Assembly: GCF_024802625.1 (NCBI RefSeq)
Contig: NZ_CP103371.1
Location: 806,001-870,000 of the forward strand
Direction of reading: 5' to 3'
DNA from: Massilia sp. H6
GTDB lineage: Bacteria; Pseudomonadota; Gammaproteobacteria; Burkholderiales; Burkholderiaceae_D
DNA: 64,000 nt
Shown here: in pieces, positions 44,157-53,876 of the stretch
Layout of the letters: each line of letters begins with the position of its first letter
Position numbering within the stretch: the first letter of the stretch is position 1
The notes under the pieces: model-generated
Databases searched by the model: none
Told to the model about the DNA's origin: nothing
What the model saw: the letters and a program-made list of their open reading frames with translations, nothing else
Made by a program: the position numbers and the translations under genes

Positions 44157-45215
44157 ATGTCGGTTATTGAGCTGAACAATATTGACTATTCCCACGGCCG
44201 TCATGCCGTGGTCAACGGCCTCTCGCTGCGGCTCGAGCCCGGTTCGGTCGGCTGCCTGCTGGGTCCATCCGGTTGCGGGAAGACCACCGTATTGCGCTGC
44301 ATTGCCGGCTTCGAGCAGGTCAGCGGCGGTGAAGTATGGATCGACGACGTTCTGGTCAGCAGCGCCAAAGTGCACATGCCGGCCGAACGGCGCCGTGTCG
44401 GCATGGTGTTCCAGGATTACGCACTGTTCCCGCACATGACGGTTGCCGATAACGTCGCTTTCGGCTTGCGCGAACTGGCGGGCGGCGAGCGGCGCGCCCG
44501 GGTCGCCGACCTGCTGGAGACGGTCGGCCTGGCGCGTGAAGGAGGGCGCTATCCACATGAGCTGTCTGGCGGCCAGCAGCAAAGGGTCGCTCTGGCGCGC
44601 GCTCTGGCGCCGCGCCCGCGCCTGCTGCTACTCGACGAGCCGTTTTCCAACCTCGACGTGGAACTGCGTGAGCGCCTGGCGCTCGAAGTGCGCACCATCC
44701 TGCGCCACGAGGGCACTACCGCCATCATGGTCACGCACGACCAGCACGAAGCGTTCGCCATGGCCGACGAAGTCGGCATCATGCATGAAGGGCGTATCCA
44801 GCAGTGGGACCGCCCTTACGAGCTCTATCACCGGCCGATCAACCGCTTCGTGGCGGACTTTGTCGGCCAGGGGGTATTCCTGCCGGGCAAAATGCTCGGC
44901 GATAACCAGGTCAATATCGAACTGGGCACGCTCTACAGCAGCAAGCTGTCGGGTGATGGCGGACGAGGGCGCGGCCAGCGGGTTGAAGTGCTGCTGCGGC
45001 CCGACGACATTATCCATGACGATGCCAGCCCACTACAGGCCGAGGTGGTGGCCAAAGCCTTCCGCGGCGCAGAGTTCCTGTACACCCTGCGACTGGGCAG
45101 CGGGGCACAGGTGTTGTCGCTGGTACCCAGCCATCACGATCATGCGCTGGGAGAGTCCATCGGGATTCGCGTGGCGGTGGATCACGTGGTGGTGTTTCAG
45201 GCTGCGCTTGCCTGA
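44157..45215 (+). CDS. fbpC: Fe(III) ABC transporter ATPase
   Basis: A 352-residue ABC ATPase of the FbpC/PotA type. Walker A GPSGCGKTT (near residue 39), Q-loop VFQDYALFPHM, signature LSGGQQQR, Walker B LLLLDEPFSNLD and the H-loop THDQHEA are all present, followed by a TOBE-like C-terminal regulatory domain (about 245-352). It drives the permease encoded divergently 85 bases away. ATG 44157 has GGAG 8 bases upstream. With the binding protein and permease it makes a complete Fe3+ importer. Confidence 0.93.
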   Translation: MSVIELNNIDYSHGRHAVVNGLSLRLEPGSVGCLLGPSGCGKTTVLRCIAGFEQVSGGEVWIDDVLVSSAKVHMPAERRRVGMVFQDYALFPHMTVADNVAFGLRELAGGERRARVADLLETVGLAREGGRYPHELSGGQQQRVALARALAPRPRLLLLDEPFSNLDVELRERLALEVRTILRHEGTTAIMVTHDQHEAFAMADEVGIMHEGRIQQWDRPYELYHRPINRFVADFVGQGVFLPGKMLGDNQVNIELGTLYSSKLSGDGGRGRGQRVEVLLRPDDIIHDDASPLQAEVVAKAFRGAEFLYTLRLGSGAQVLSLVPSHHDHALGESIGIRVAVDHVVVFQAALA

Positions 45216-45829
45216 GTAGGCTCAGGAGAGGAGGGCAGCGCCTGGGCGCTTGCTGCCCGAGGCCAAGCTTCGTCGGGGCGTTACCCATACCCAACAGGCT
45301 TCGGTCCTGCTGACGCATCATGCCGCGGTCTTAGCGCGCTCGAACGATACTCTTTGTTGTGGGCAGTTTAACCAGGCTTTATTGAATCACCACTGATAGC
45401 GGCAACGCCAACCACAGAAAGCGGCGCTAGTCGAGCAAGCTGCAGCAGTAGCCCCGTCGAGGCAAGAGCGAGCCGACGTCCTGACGCACGTGGTCGGCTC
45501 ACGAAACCACTTTCCGTCGCCTGATTAATAAAAAAATACAAACTAATCGCGTCGCGGCTGTGTACGCGAGCAAACGCGCCGATGTGTTTTAACTACAGCA
45601 AAGCAATCGACCTTGCGTATTTCACATAAGCAACTTATTATCGGTTAGCGAAATAATGACTTCAGGTTGCCCATTTCTCCAAGGTTTCCCAGCAGGTAGG
45701 CAGGGTATGTTGCCAGATTGATAGCGTCAGTCCTGCTGCGGTTAAAGCTCGCCAAGTCAACGCTCCCGTTCTGACCGTCAAACCAGGACTCTGCAACTGC
45801 AGACAACAACGCTATTTTAGGATGCAGCC
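45216..45829. other. 614-base intergenic region, GC falling toward the right
   Basis: Separates the iron locus from the AT-richer binding-protein/GGDEF-EAL operon. Composition shifts from GC-rich to AT-rich at about 45510-45660. Two weak hairpins follow fbpC (45211-45226; about 45232-45259) with no T run. A 63-codon minus-strand frame (45645-45836) starts only at GTG and overlaps the next gene; I do not call it. No IS end or att-like repeat was recognised. Confidence 0.4.
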
Positions 45830-46687
45830 ATGCCACGCTTATCTATCCGATCATTGAAAAAAATGTATGTCACCCTGATTGTGGGAGCCGTATCAGGGCT
45901 TGTTTCGATCGGAGTCCATGCCGCTGATGAGTCGAAACAACTCCTGGTCGGTGGAACAGGCTCAGCGCTGTGCACCATGCAGAAGCTAGCGGACGGCTTT
46001 GAAAAAGCCAATCCAGAAATCCAGGTCAAAGTTCTTCAGAGTCTTGGTAGCGGGGGAGGGATCAAAGCCCTGATGGCCGGCAGGCTTACTGTAAGTGTAA
46101 GTTCCCGGCCCCTAACCGAATCTGAAATACTTAACGGTTTGTTGAGTCAGGAAATTGCTAGAACACCCTTTGTATTCGCTGTTCACTCAAAAACTCCTGC
46201 AAGCAATATGACACTAGGCCAGGTCGCTGCAATGTACGCCGGCAAAACAAAGACATGGTCAGACGGCACGACCGTTCGCCCTGTGCTAAGGCCGATCAGT
46301 GATATTGATACCGATACTGTACGAAAGATGTCCGCTGAGCTCGATCAGGCGATTCAGTCAGCGCATCAGCGTGAGGGTAAAAATATCGCTATTACAGATA
46401 CCGACGCAGCTGATGAGCTGGAGCGAATTCCTGGTTCAATTGGAACATCGGCGCTGGCATTGATAGCCTGCGAAGAAAGGCGGGTCAAGGTGCTAAAGGT
46501 AAATGGAATAGAGCCTAATAAGTTAAATCTGGTAAACATTCAATATCCGCATATGAAATCGATTTACCTTATAGTGAACAAGAATGCCCCTTCTATTGCG
46601 CAAAAATTCGTTAAATATATTAATTCGACCGCAGGATCGAAAATTATAATGAGTAATGGAAACCTGGCTTCCGCGTCGAGCAAATGA
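45830..46687 (+). CDS. PstS-like periplasmic binding protein, signalling partner candidate
   Basis: A 285-residue exported protein with a signal peptide ([22 protein letters not shown]) and the PBP-like fold of phosphate-binding proteins: [48 protein letters not shown] and [11 protein letters not shown]. It is not next to pst transport genes. Instead its stop overlaps the start of a membrane GGDEF-EAL protein (ATGA). It may report phosphate or another small anion to that partner rather than feed a transporter. GC content is clearly lower than most of the window, with AT-rich codons, suggesting transfer. Confidence 0.85.
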   Translation: MPRLSIRSLKKMYVTLIVGAVSGLVSIGVHAADESKQLLVGGTGSALCTMQKLADGFEKANPEIQVKVLQSLGSGGGIKALMAGRLTVSVSSRPLTESEILNGLLSQEIARTPFVFAVHSKTPASNMTLGQVAAMYAGKTKTWSDGTTVRPVLRPISDIDTDTVRKMSAELDQAIQSAHQREGKNIAITDTDAADELERIPGSIGTSALALIACEERRVKVLKVNGIEPNKLNLVNIQYPHMKSIYLIVNKNAPSIAQKFVKYINSTAGSKIIMSNGNLASASSK

Positions 46688-48534
46688 AGCCGGATAAGAG
46701 TGATTCACGACTGACCAAACTTATTGCCGCTGTGGCATATAGCGTCGCAGTTTTGGTGACGATTTCGATACCGTCGATTTATTTTGCCGCTCAGTACAAA
46801 GATGTGACAGGCTCAGTCAGAACGCTAAGCACGATCTACGGATCGCTGGTGACGAAAGCCATCAATAAGAACCCGGTAATGTGGCGCTTCGAAGAGCATA
46901 AGCTCATGGCGCTGGTCGAGGAGAACGCTGCGGCGGATGCGTCGTTCATCAGGTACGCCGTTCTGGACCTCGGTCGCAATCCAATTGTGCGCAGTTCGCA
47001 GAAGCCACTCCCATGGCCCGTTATCGATCATGAAAAGGAGCTATACGATTCGACAACTCTGGTGGGTTATTACAAAGTCGAACAATCGATCCAGCCACTT
47101 CTGGCAAAGACCATGTGGGCGCTGCTCGGCGGAGCAATACTTGGGCTGCTGGTAGCGCTTACGTTAAAATATTTGCCGCTTCGTGCATTAATGCAGTCGC
47201 AACAGCGTCTAATGCATCTGGCACATCACGATGTTCTGACTGGCTTGCCTAATCGTGCCTTGCTAAACGATAGGCTCGAGCAGGCTATTTCGCATGCGAA
47301 GCGATATGATCGATACGTCACAGTTGTTTTTATCGATCTCGACAATTTCAAGCATATTAACGATAGCTTGGGTCATGATACGGGCGACGAGTTGCTTCGG
47401 CAAGTTGCTGATCGATTGCAGCGATCAGTTCGTGGAACCGATACGGTGGTCCGACTTGGGGGCGATGAATTCGTCATTATCCTGTTTGACCAGCCGGATC
47501 AAAATGAACCGGTTACGGGCACTATCGTCAGGATGCGGGATAAAATTGCAGAGCCAATGCACATTGGAGCGCAAATCCTGCAAATTACTCCAAGCATGGG
47601 GATCGCCAACTATCCAGGCGATGGCGAAGACGTCAATACGTTGCTCAAGAACGCAGACGCGGCTATGTATCAAGCAAAAGACCTCGGGAGAAATAATTTC
47701 CAGTTCTATACACATGAGATGAACCGCAAAATGCAGGAGCGAATTTTCCTGAAGGAAGGCCTTGTAAAGGCACTGAAAGGCGACGAATTCGTTCTTGTAT
47801 ACCAGCCTCAGGTCGATCTCCGGTCCAAGGAAATAGTTGGCGTCGAAACGCTCATTCGATGGAAGCATCCGGAACGCGGTCTCATTCCTCCGGTGGAATT
47901 CATACCTATGGCGGAAGAAACCGGCATGATCGTTCAGATTGGAGCATGGGTTCTACACACGGCGTGCCAACAGAACAAGGCTTGGCAGGATGCGGGGCTG
48001 GCTCCTATCAAAATGTCCGTTAACGTGTCACCACGGCAGTTCCGAGAAAAAGACTTTGTCGCCTGTGTGAAATCAGTACTGGAAAGTACCAAAATGGAAC
48101 CGCGGTATCTCGAGTTGGAGATTACTGAAAGCCTTATTATGGATAATGTCGAGCGGGCCGTTGTAACCATGAACGAGCTTAATGCAATAGGTGTCCAGCT
48201 CTCTATTGATGACTTCGGAACGGGTTACTCAAGCCTGAGCTCGCTTAAGCACTTTCCTGTTGCACGGTTAAAGATCGACCGATCGTTTGTAAAAGGGTTG
48301 CCGGGAGATAAAGATGACAACGCCATTGCAATGGCTGTCATTGCCCTCGGTCACCGTTTGAATTTGAAAATCGTAGCCGAAGGCGTCGAAACCGAGCAGC
48401 AGCTCGGTTTCTTATGTGATAACGAATGTGATGAGATGCAGGGGTATCATTTTAGCAAGCCCATATCAGCGGCAGAAATCTTCGAAATGATGACAGCTGC
48501 GCGCGATACGCCCCATGAAGCAATAGCTGTATAA
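46684..48534 (+). CDS. Membrane GGDEF-EAL c-di-GMP protein
   Basis: A 616-residue protein with a first membrane segment (about 12-36), a periplasmic domain of about 100 residues, and a second segment (about 143-165). GGDEF follows ([17 protein letters not shown]; active-site RLGGDEF near 257), then EAL (about 360-605) with ETLIRWKHP where the family has [27 protein letters not shown] and AEGVE. Both catalytic sites look intact, so it may make and degrade c-di-GMP. It overlaps the PstS-like gene by 4 bases, and the periplasmic domain is the natural docking site for that protein. AT-richer than neighbours. Confidence 0.92.
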   Translation: MKPDKSDSRLTKLIAAVAYSVAVLVTISIPSIYFAAQYKDVTGSVRTLSTIYGSLVTKAINKNPVMWRFEEHKLMALVEENAAADASFIRYAVLDLGRNPIVRSSQKPLPWPVIDHEKELYDSTTLVGYYKVEQSIQPLLAKTMWALLGGAILGLLVALTLKYLPLRALMQSQQRLMHLAHHDVLTGLPNRALLNDRLEQAISHAKRYDRYVTVVFIDLDNFKHINDSLGHDTGDELLRQVADRLQRSVRGTDTVVRLGGDEFVIILFDQPDQNEPVTGTIVRMRDKIAEPMHIGAQILQITPSMGIANYPGDGEDVNTLLKNADAAMYQAKDLGRNNFQFYTHEMNRKMQERIFLKEGLVKALKGDEFVLVYQPQVDLRSKEIVGVETLIRWKHPERGLIPPVEFIPMAEETGMIVQIGAWVLHTACQQNKAWQDAGLAPIKMSVNVSPRQFREKDFVACVKSVLESTKMEPRYLELEITESLIMDNVERAVVTMNELNAIGVQLSIDDFGTGYSSLSSLKHFPVARLKIDRSFVKGLPGDKDDNAIAMAVIALGHRLNLKIVAEGVETEQQLGFLCDNECDEMQGYHFSKPISAAEIFEMMTAARDTPHEAIAV

Positions 48535-48738
48535 GATACAGTCTTTTTTTGAAAAACCAGGCTGTCAAGAAGTTTTCGTACTAAGCTCGCGACAACGACA
48601 TCTTTTTAAGACATGAATTTTCTTGGGAAGGCCGCCGTGTACTGTGACAGGGCAGCCTGAGATACACCTTGAGTGCCGGATAATCTAGTCGTAATCGCGC
48701 TCGAGCCGGCTGGGCACCGACTCCACCCGTCTTGCGCG

Positions 48739-49683
48739 TTAAAACTTGTGGGACAAGCCAAGCTGAATTGACGTCAGAGACTTGACGCGCTCGCGTCCGG
48801 CATAGGCATATAAGTCGGTGCGTTTTGACAGGTGATAATCATAACCGATGCCCAATTCCTTGACTGTATTGAGGTTGCTGACCCGGCTGTTGCTCTGCGT
48901 CTGATTGCCGTACCCGGCTTTCGCATCGCCCTGACCGATGGTATAGACCAAGCCCACCAGGTAGCTGTTGAAAGTGCCGGTAGTGCCGACTCCGGTGTCG
49001 CCCTTTGAGTACGCTGCGGTCACTTTCGCCGGACCAATCTTGTAACCGCCACCCACAACCCACAGTGTCGGCTCGACCAGCGTCGCCATGGTCTGCACTG
49101 TGCTCTCGTAACCAGCGTGCATGCTGATCGGGCCGTTATCGTAGGTTGCCAGCACGCCGAAACCACTGTGAGCGCCCGTCACTTCGCTTGCCACCGCTTG
49201 TGCGCTTATTACCAGGCCGCTGAGCGAAGGGCTTACATAGGTCAGCGAATTGCTGACGCGCGAGACGCCGACGCCACCTCGCATCATCGCTTCATTGACC
49301 TTGCCAACGACGCCGTCGGTGGCGAACGGTTCGACCCGGTTTTGTGCGCTATCAACCAGGTTTTTGGTACGCCCGAGGTACGCGGTACCGAATCCGCCTC
49401 GTACTCCAACGTTGGCTTGGCGCTCGAACAGTGCACCCTTATGCGCACCAGTGTCGGCCAAAATTTCGATTTCGAGATTGAATACCGCCGACAAGCCCCC
49501 GCCAAGGTTTTCGACCCCGCGAATGCCGAGACGTGATGCATGGTTTTCACGCACGATTAACGTCTTGCCAGAGGTCTTGGCTAAGCCAAGGTCGACCAAG
49601 CCGTAAATACTCATGCTCGACTGGGCCTGTGCATTTGCAGCGAAGGAGAAGAGCATGAGTGCTGCAAAATGCTTTTTTTTCAT
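48739..49683 (-). CDS. Outer-membrane porin (Burkholderiales type)
   Basis: A 314-residue trimeric-porin family protein. Signal peptide KKKHFAALMLFSFAANAQAQ, then SSMSIYGLVDLGLAKTSG, the constant first strand of the porin_4 family, NHASRLGIRGVENLGGGLSAVFNLE, and alternating strands to the terminal LSHKF with Phe. It forms a passive channel for small solutes. It is a little shorter than the commonest members (about 350-400). It stands alone, with its promoter in the region to 49750. Confidence 0.92.
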   Translation of the reverse strand: MKKKHFAALMLFSFAANAQAQSSMSIYGLVDLGLAKTSGKTLIVRENHASRLGIRGVENLGGGLSAVFNLEIEILADTGAHKGALFERQANVGVRGGFGTAYLGRTKNLVDSAQNRVEPFATDGVVGKVNEAMMRGGVGVSRVSNSLTYVSPSLSGLVISAQAVASEVTGAHSGFGVLATYDNGPISMHAGYESTVQTMATLVEPTLWVVGGGYKIGPAKVTAAYSKGDTGVGTTGTFNSYLVGLVYTIGQGDAKAGYGNQTQSNSRVSNLNTVKELGIGYDYHLSKRTDLYAYAGRERVKSLTSIQLGLSHKF

Positions 49684-50229
49684 TTATGTACTTCTTTGAT
49701 ATTGGTGAATCGTTAATGCCGTCTGCTGCAAAGGGCGGAAGAGGGTTTTAATGCGAAATGCCTGCCCGTGCCGAATAAATGATTCTCGCATGCACAATTT
49801 CTTAAAGTCAAAATTATTCAGGCCGCACGTGTGCATTTTTTGGTATTCAAAAGAAACCTTGACGCTGAACCATAACGGTCATCTGCATGAGGTGGCGGTT
49901 CTACAACGGCACACCCAGGGCTTGGGTGGTACTGATGCGGCAATGCCAACGGTTACCTTAAGCTGCGTCCTCGGGGATTGCAAAAGAGCTGAGATCGGTT
50001 GCTGAGCCCGAAATTGATTGAACACGAGGATATGAATCCTGAAACGACATTCCTTGCTCAGTGGGAAGGGACGGCGACCTACGGACGTTTTTTGAACGAT
50101 CTAGTCATTTGAAGTCGTGGCTGAAGCGTTAGAAGCTGGGCGCAACGCACGCCAAGACGATTCGGCCGTTTTAGGAACTGGTGCAAGACGCGCCGGAAAT
50201 AGACCGGACACGAAGAATTTCTGTTCCAC
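49684..50229. other. 546-base region without a confident gene
   Basis: Lower GC than flanks. Holds the porin promoter on the minus strand. A plus-strand frame of 84 codons (49751-50005) and a shorter frame (ATG 50032 to TGA 50112) have no ribosome site that I trust. No repeat or mobile element end was identified. Confidence 0.4.
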
Positions 50230-50260
50230 AAACAACAACGCCAACCGGTGAGGGTTGGCG
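50230..50260 (-). terminator. Terminator-like hairpin after tRNA-Phe
   Basis: An 8-bp stem (239-246 with 253-260, offset 50000), loop GGTGAG. Read on the minus strand it is followed by TTGTTGTTTG, so it should end the tRNA transcript. Confidence 0.7.
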
Positions 50261-50278
50261 TCTTGCAAGATAATTTCT

Positions 50279-50354
50279 TGGTGGCCCGGGGCGGAATCGA
50301 ACCACCGACACAAGGATTTTCAATCCTCTGCTCTACCAACTGAGCTACCAGGCC
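50279..50354 (-). tRNA. tRNA-Phe (anticodon GAA)
   Basis: 76 bases with the CCA end encoded. Acceptor stem GGCCTGG pairs with CCGGGCC (one G-T), D-loop AGCTCAGTTGGTAGAGC, anticodon stem AGGAT / ATCCT around TGAAA with anticodon GAA, and T-loop GGTTCGATTCC. All four arms form. A terminator-like hairpin follows on its strand. Confidence 0.97.
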
Positions 50355-50428
50355 AAGGGCTCGCATTCTATCACAAGCGGCAACCCGGCGGTAGTACCCG
50401 GAACGAAGGGGGGCGACCATTCACGCGC

Positions 50429-50995
50429 TTATTGCGCCTGCTTGGTGAGCTCGAGCCGGTTCAGGTCCAGGCCCTGTGCTTGCAGTCGGCCGAGCAGGGC
50501 ATTGTAGGATGCCGGGTCGACCTTGGGCGTGCGCGCCAGGATCCACAGGTAGTCGCGCTGGGGTTCGCTGACCGCCGCCAGCTGGTAGTCGGCGTCGAGG
50601 TCGATCACCCAGTAGTCGCCCCAGACCATCGGCAGAAACGACAGAATGGCAGGTGCGAAGCGCACTTCCAGCTTTGGCGAGGCCGGCCCCTCGGGCTGGC
50701 GCGCGACGCCGCTGGCGACATTGTCGTTGCCGTCCGCTAGGCGGCAGCGGTTGATGACGTCGATCCGGCCGTCGTCGCGCGCGCGATAGGTGGCGGTCGT
50801 GAATCCAATGCATTTTTTCTGGAAGCTGTTCGGGAATTTGGCGATTTCGTACCAGGTTCCCATGTAGCGCTTGGCGTCGAGCGTGGCGATGGTGGCAAGC
50901 GGCTGGGTAGCGGCGGGTGCGGCGGCGGCAGGCTGGGCCTGGACCGCGATCAGCAGGGCCAGCGGGGCAAGTAAGGCAAGTAAGGCAGTGTGCAT
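50429..50995 (-). CDS. Lipocalin family protein (Blc-like)
   Basis: A 188-residue lipocalin with a signal peptide (LLALLAPLALLIAVQA; no lipobox seen, so probably free in the periplasm). Family landmarks: YMGTWYEIAKFPNSFQKKC, TTATYRARDDGRIDVINRC, KLEVRFAP, and the late DYLWILARTP. Blc proteins bind fatty acids or lysophospholipids. The 5' region has a short direct repeat in the leader (CTTACTTGC twice). Confidence 0.9.
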   Translation of the reverse strand: MHTALLALLAPLALLIAVQAQPAAAAPAATQPLATIATLDAKRYMGTWYEIAKFPNSFQKKCIGFTTATYRARDDGRIDVINRCRLADGNDNVASGVARQPEGPASPKLEVRFAPAILSFLPMVWGDYWVIDLDADYQLAAVSEPQRDYLWILARTPKVDPASYNALLGRLQAQGLDLNRLELTKQAQ

Positions 50996-51138
50996 GACGG
51001 TGTTCCCAGAATGGTCGAGTAGACATGGTAGTCATCGATGCCGATCCGGGCCGCACGGCAGCTGGCCGTGCGGCGTTCATCTACCCAAGTGTGATTCGCA
51101 TCGTTCCCATGCGGCGCCAGATCGGGTAGGCTCGCTGG

Positions 51139-52056
51139 ATGAATAACGACTTTCCACATTCCACCGGCTCCGTGCAATGGCAGCTCGGTCCTATCATCGA
51201 CGCACTGCGCACCTCGCGCGAGTCGACCCACAACATTCGCCACCAGGGACGCGTCCGCGAACTGCCCTCGCGCGAGGTCTTGACGCAGGTAGTCAATGGC
51301 GTGTCGGCGGCGCTGTTTCCTACCCATTACGGACGGCCTGACCTGAACGACGAGAGCATCGATTATTTTGTAGGCGACACGCTTAACGTGACCCTCGACC
51401 GGCTGGTCGAACAAGTGCGGCGGGCGCTGCGCTTTTCGCCGCAGTTCGCAGAAGACCAGGAGCCGGTGCTGGCGCAGCGCGCGCGCGCCATCACGCACGA
51501 GTTCGCGCGCAGCCTGCCGGCGATCCGCGCGCTGCTGGTGTCAGACGTACAAGCCGCCCTGGGAGGCGATCCGGCTGCCAGTTCGGTGGCCGAGATCATG
51601 CTGTGCTACCCCGGCACCATCGCGGTCTTGTACCACCGGCTGGCGCACTGCCTGCACCGCCTCGGCGTGCCGTTTCTGGCGCGCCTGGTTGCCGACATCG
51701 CGCATTCGCTCACCGGCATCGACATCCATCCGGCAGCAACCATTGGCGGCAGCTTCTTTATCGACCATGGCACCGGCGTCGTCATCGGCGAAACCGCCAT
51801 CCTCGGCGAGCGCGTGCGCCTGTATCAGGCGGTGACGCTGGGCGCTAAGCGTTTTCCGGTGGACGCCAGCGGCGCACTGGTCAAGGGGGCACCGCGCCAC
51901 CCGATCGTCGAGGACGACGTCGTCATCTATGCCGGTGCCACCATCCTTGGCCGCATCACGGTGGGGGCCGGATCTACCATCGGCGGCAATGTCTGGCTGA
52001 CGCAAAGCGTGCCGCCGGGCAGCAACGTCTCGCAGGCCCAGTCGCGCAATACCTGA
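51139..52056 (+). CDS. Serine O-acetyltransferase (EpsC/CysE)
   Basis: A 305-residue enzyme that acetylates serine in cysteine synthesis. An alpha-helical N-terminal part (to about 190) includes ALFPTHYGRPD and PGTIAVLYHRLAHCLHRLG; the left-handed beta-helix then has the hexapeptide run GIDIHPAATIGGSFFIDHGTGVVIGETAILGERV and VTLGAKRFP. The catalytic Asp-His pair lies in the IDHGTG turn. It is the EpsC type, longer than E. coli CysE at its front. Likely monocistronic; the alpha/beta hydrolase starts 46 bases on. Confidence 0.93.
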   Translation: MNNDFPHSTGSVQWQLGPIIDALRTSRESTHNIRHQGRVRELPSREVLTQVVNGVSAALFPTHYGRPDLNDESIDYFVGDTLNVTLDRLVEQVRRALRFSPQFAEDQEPVLAQRARAITHEFARSLPAIRALLVSDVQAALGGDPAASSVAEIMLCYPGTIAVLYHRLAHCLHRLGVPFLARLVADIAHSLTGIDIHPAATIGGSFFIDHGTGVVIGETAILGERVRLYQAVTLGAKRFPVDASGALVKGAPRHPIVEDDVVIYAGATILGRITVGAGSTIGGNVWLTQSVPPGSNVSQAQSRNT

Positions 52057-52102
52057 GGCATTGCCAGGCTGGCCGGAACGCGCGCTTTGCTATCATGGCG
52101 CG

Positions 52103-52798
52103 ATGTCACTCCTCCTTGTTCCCGGCTATATGCTCGACGAGACGCTCTGGGACGACGTCAGCCAGGGACTCGGCAAGTTCGGGCCGCTGGCGCACGCCGA
52201 TTTGCGTCATGATGCCACCATCGAAGGCATGGCCGCCCGGGCGCTGGCCAGCGCCGCACCCAGTTTCATTCTGGTCGGCTTTTCGCTGGGCGGCTATGTC
52301 GCCCGCGAGATCGTGCGCCTGGCCCCCGGGCGCGTGCGGGCCCTGGTCCTGATTGCCACCTCGACCCGGCCCGACTCGCCCGCGCTGCGGCATAGCCGCG
52401 CCACGGTCGGCAAGGCCGCAGCGTCGGTGTCATTCTCGGGATTGAGCCGCACGGCGATTGCCACCTCGCTGCACCCGAAACAGCGCGACAACCTGGCCAT
52501 GATCGAGCGCGTGCGCGCGATGGGCATGGGCCTGGGCGGCGAGGTATTCCGGCGCCAGTCGGCACTGGAGCGCGCGGGCGACCGCGATCGGCTGCACGAG
52601 ATCGGCTGCCCGACCCTGGTGATCGCGGCCGGGCAGGATCGGCTGCGCAGCCGCGCCGAGTCCGACGAGCTCCACGCCGGCATTCCGGGAGCCGACTATG
52701 TCGTAATCGAAGATAGCGGCCATATGCTGCCGATCGAGGCGCCCGCGCAGTTGCTCGCGGCCATGCTGCCCTGGCTCGATCGGATCGCGCCAGGCTAG
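52103..52798 (+). CDS. Alpha/beta hydrolase
   Basis: A 231-residue hydrolase. The strand LLLVPGYMLDETLWDD opens the fold, the nucleophile elbow is FILVGFSLGGYVA (Ser), and the late Asp and His appear in AAGQDRLRSRAESDE and IEDSGHMLPIEAP. Substrate unknown. ATG 52103; the longer frame from 52061 lacks a ribosome site. Its stop overlaps the stop of the converging UvsE gene by four bases. Confidence 0.88.
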   Translation: MSLLLVPGYMLDETLWDDVSQGLGKFGPLAHADLRHDATIEGMAARALASAAPSFILVGFSLGGYVAREIVRLAPGRVRALVLIATSTRPDSPALRHSRATVGKAAASVSFSGLSRTAIATSLHPKQRDNLAMIERVRAMGMGLGGEVFRRQSALERAGDRDRLHEIGCPTLVIAAGQDRLRSRAESDELHAGIPGADYVVIEDSGHMLPIEAPAQLLAAMLPWLDRIAPG

Positions 52799-53685
52799 GC
52801 GGGTGTGCCCATCGACCAGGCGCGCAGGCCGCGGATCGCTTCTTCTTTGAGCTTGGCCTCGATCTCGATATACGGCGCGGCAAGGTAGGACGAAGGCATG
52901 ACAGAGATGAGATCGGAATGCTGGCGGTCGTTGAAGCTTTCGCGCCCATTCGAGATATGTACCAGCTGGTGGGCCGGATTGGCCCAGGTTGCGCGCGCCT
53001 TGCGCAGCATGGCGCCGACGCTGGGGTCTTCGTAGCTCGACAGCTTCGCATGCACGATATGGTGGTGGGCATCGAACACCATCGGCACGCTAGAGCGCAT
53101 GCAGATGTCGTGAATTTCGTCGGCGCCGTAGGCGTATTCGTCGTTTTCCAGCCCGAGGCGGCAGCGAATGCCGTCGGGTAGCAGCGCAATGCGTTCGACC
53201 AGCGCATCTGCGCGTTGGCCCTTGCCCCCATGCACCTCTAACAGCGCCCACGGCGAGCGCGGCTGTTCGAGCAGGTCCATGATCTCGGCATGCATCTGCA
53301 GGATCTTGATACTGTTGGCCACGACGCCCTCCGAATCCGAGCTGAGCACCACGAATTGGTCGGGGTGCATCACCAGCCGGATGCCGAGATCAAGCGCGCG
53401 CCGGCCGGAGCGCCCCAGGGTGGTGGCAAACGGAGCCAGCACGGCGCGGCCGATGTCTTCATCGGCGAAGGGGAAGATCGACGACGGAATGCGGTACAGC
53501 CCGATTTTTTCGGCCAGGCAATAGGCCAATGCCTTGTCAAAGGTCTGGATATTGTCGCGGTAAATGTCTTCGAGGATGCGGCGCTGCCCTTCGTCGGACT
53601 GCTCGAGCAGTCGCTTGCGGGTGACCGTGCGGTAGCGGACGTCTTTCGACGAGGTGATGCAGACGAGGCCGAGCTCAGGAGGCAT
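52795..53685 (-). CDS. uvsE: UV damage endonuclease (UvsE/UVDE)
   Basis: A 296-residue TIM-barrel endonuclease of the alternative excision repair pathway, which nicks DNA beside UV photoproducts. Family motifs: LGLVCITSSKDVRYRTVT, YRIPSSIFPFADE, RLVMHPDQFVVLSSDSEGVVANSIKIL, LEVHGGKGQRADAL, LGLENDEYAY and MVFDAHHHIVH, giving the His/Glu/Asp metal ligands. ATG 53685 matches the family start MPPELGLVC; the 22 codons upstream are not conserved-looking. Confidence 0.93.
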   Translation of the reverse strand: MPPELGLVCITSSKDVRYRTVTRKRLLEQSDEGQRRILEDIYRDNIQTFDKALAYCLAEKIGLYRIPSSIFPFADEDIGRAVLAPFATTLGRSGRRALDLGIRLVMHPDQFVVLSSDSEGVVANSIKILQMHAEIMDLLEQPRSPWALLEVHGGKGQRADALVERIALLPDGIRCRLGLENDEYAYGADEIHDICMRSSVPMVFDAHHHIVHAKLSSYEDPSVGAMLRKARATWANPAHQLVHISNGRESFNDRQHSDLISVMPSSYLAAPYIEIEAKLKEEAIRGLRAWSMGTPA

Positions 53686-53876
53686 GGTGGCTGTCGCGCC
53701 AGGCGAAAAAGAGAGTGTGCCCCGCAAGGGGAGGAGTGAGCGCCGGTGCACGGAAAAAAGGCCGCGCCCTTGCTGCGTTCATGGAAAGTCTATCCGAATC
53801 GCGCGGCCAGGGCTGCACGGCAGCTGCTGCCACAGGGACAAACCATGGGCGAAGACCAGCGCCTGGCGTTGCCGCT

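Noticed and set aside
45645..45836. 63-codon minus-strand frame before the PstS-like gene
   Set aside because: Begins only at GTG, overlaps the start of the next gene, no ribosome site and no known motif.
49751..50005. 84-codon frame between porin and tRNA-Phe
   Set aside because: No ribosome site, no recognised family and no support from context; a short frame at 50032-50112 was rejected for the same reason.
50279..50354. tRNA-Phe as an integration (att) site for the AT-rich island
   Set aside because: I looked for a direct repeat of the tRNA 3' end near 45.5 kb and did not see one; the island ends about 1.7 kb away with a porin gene between.
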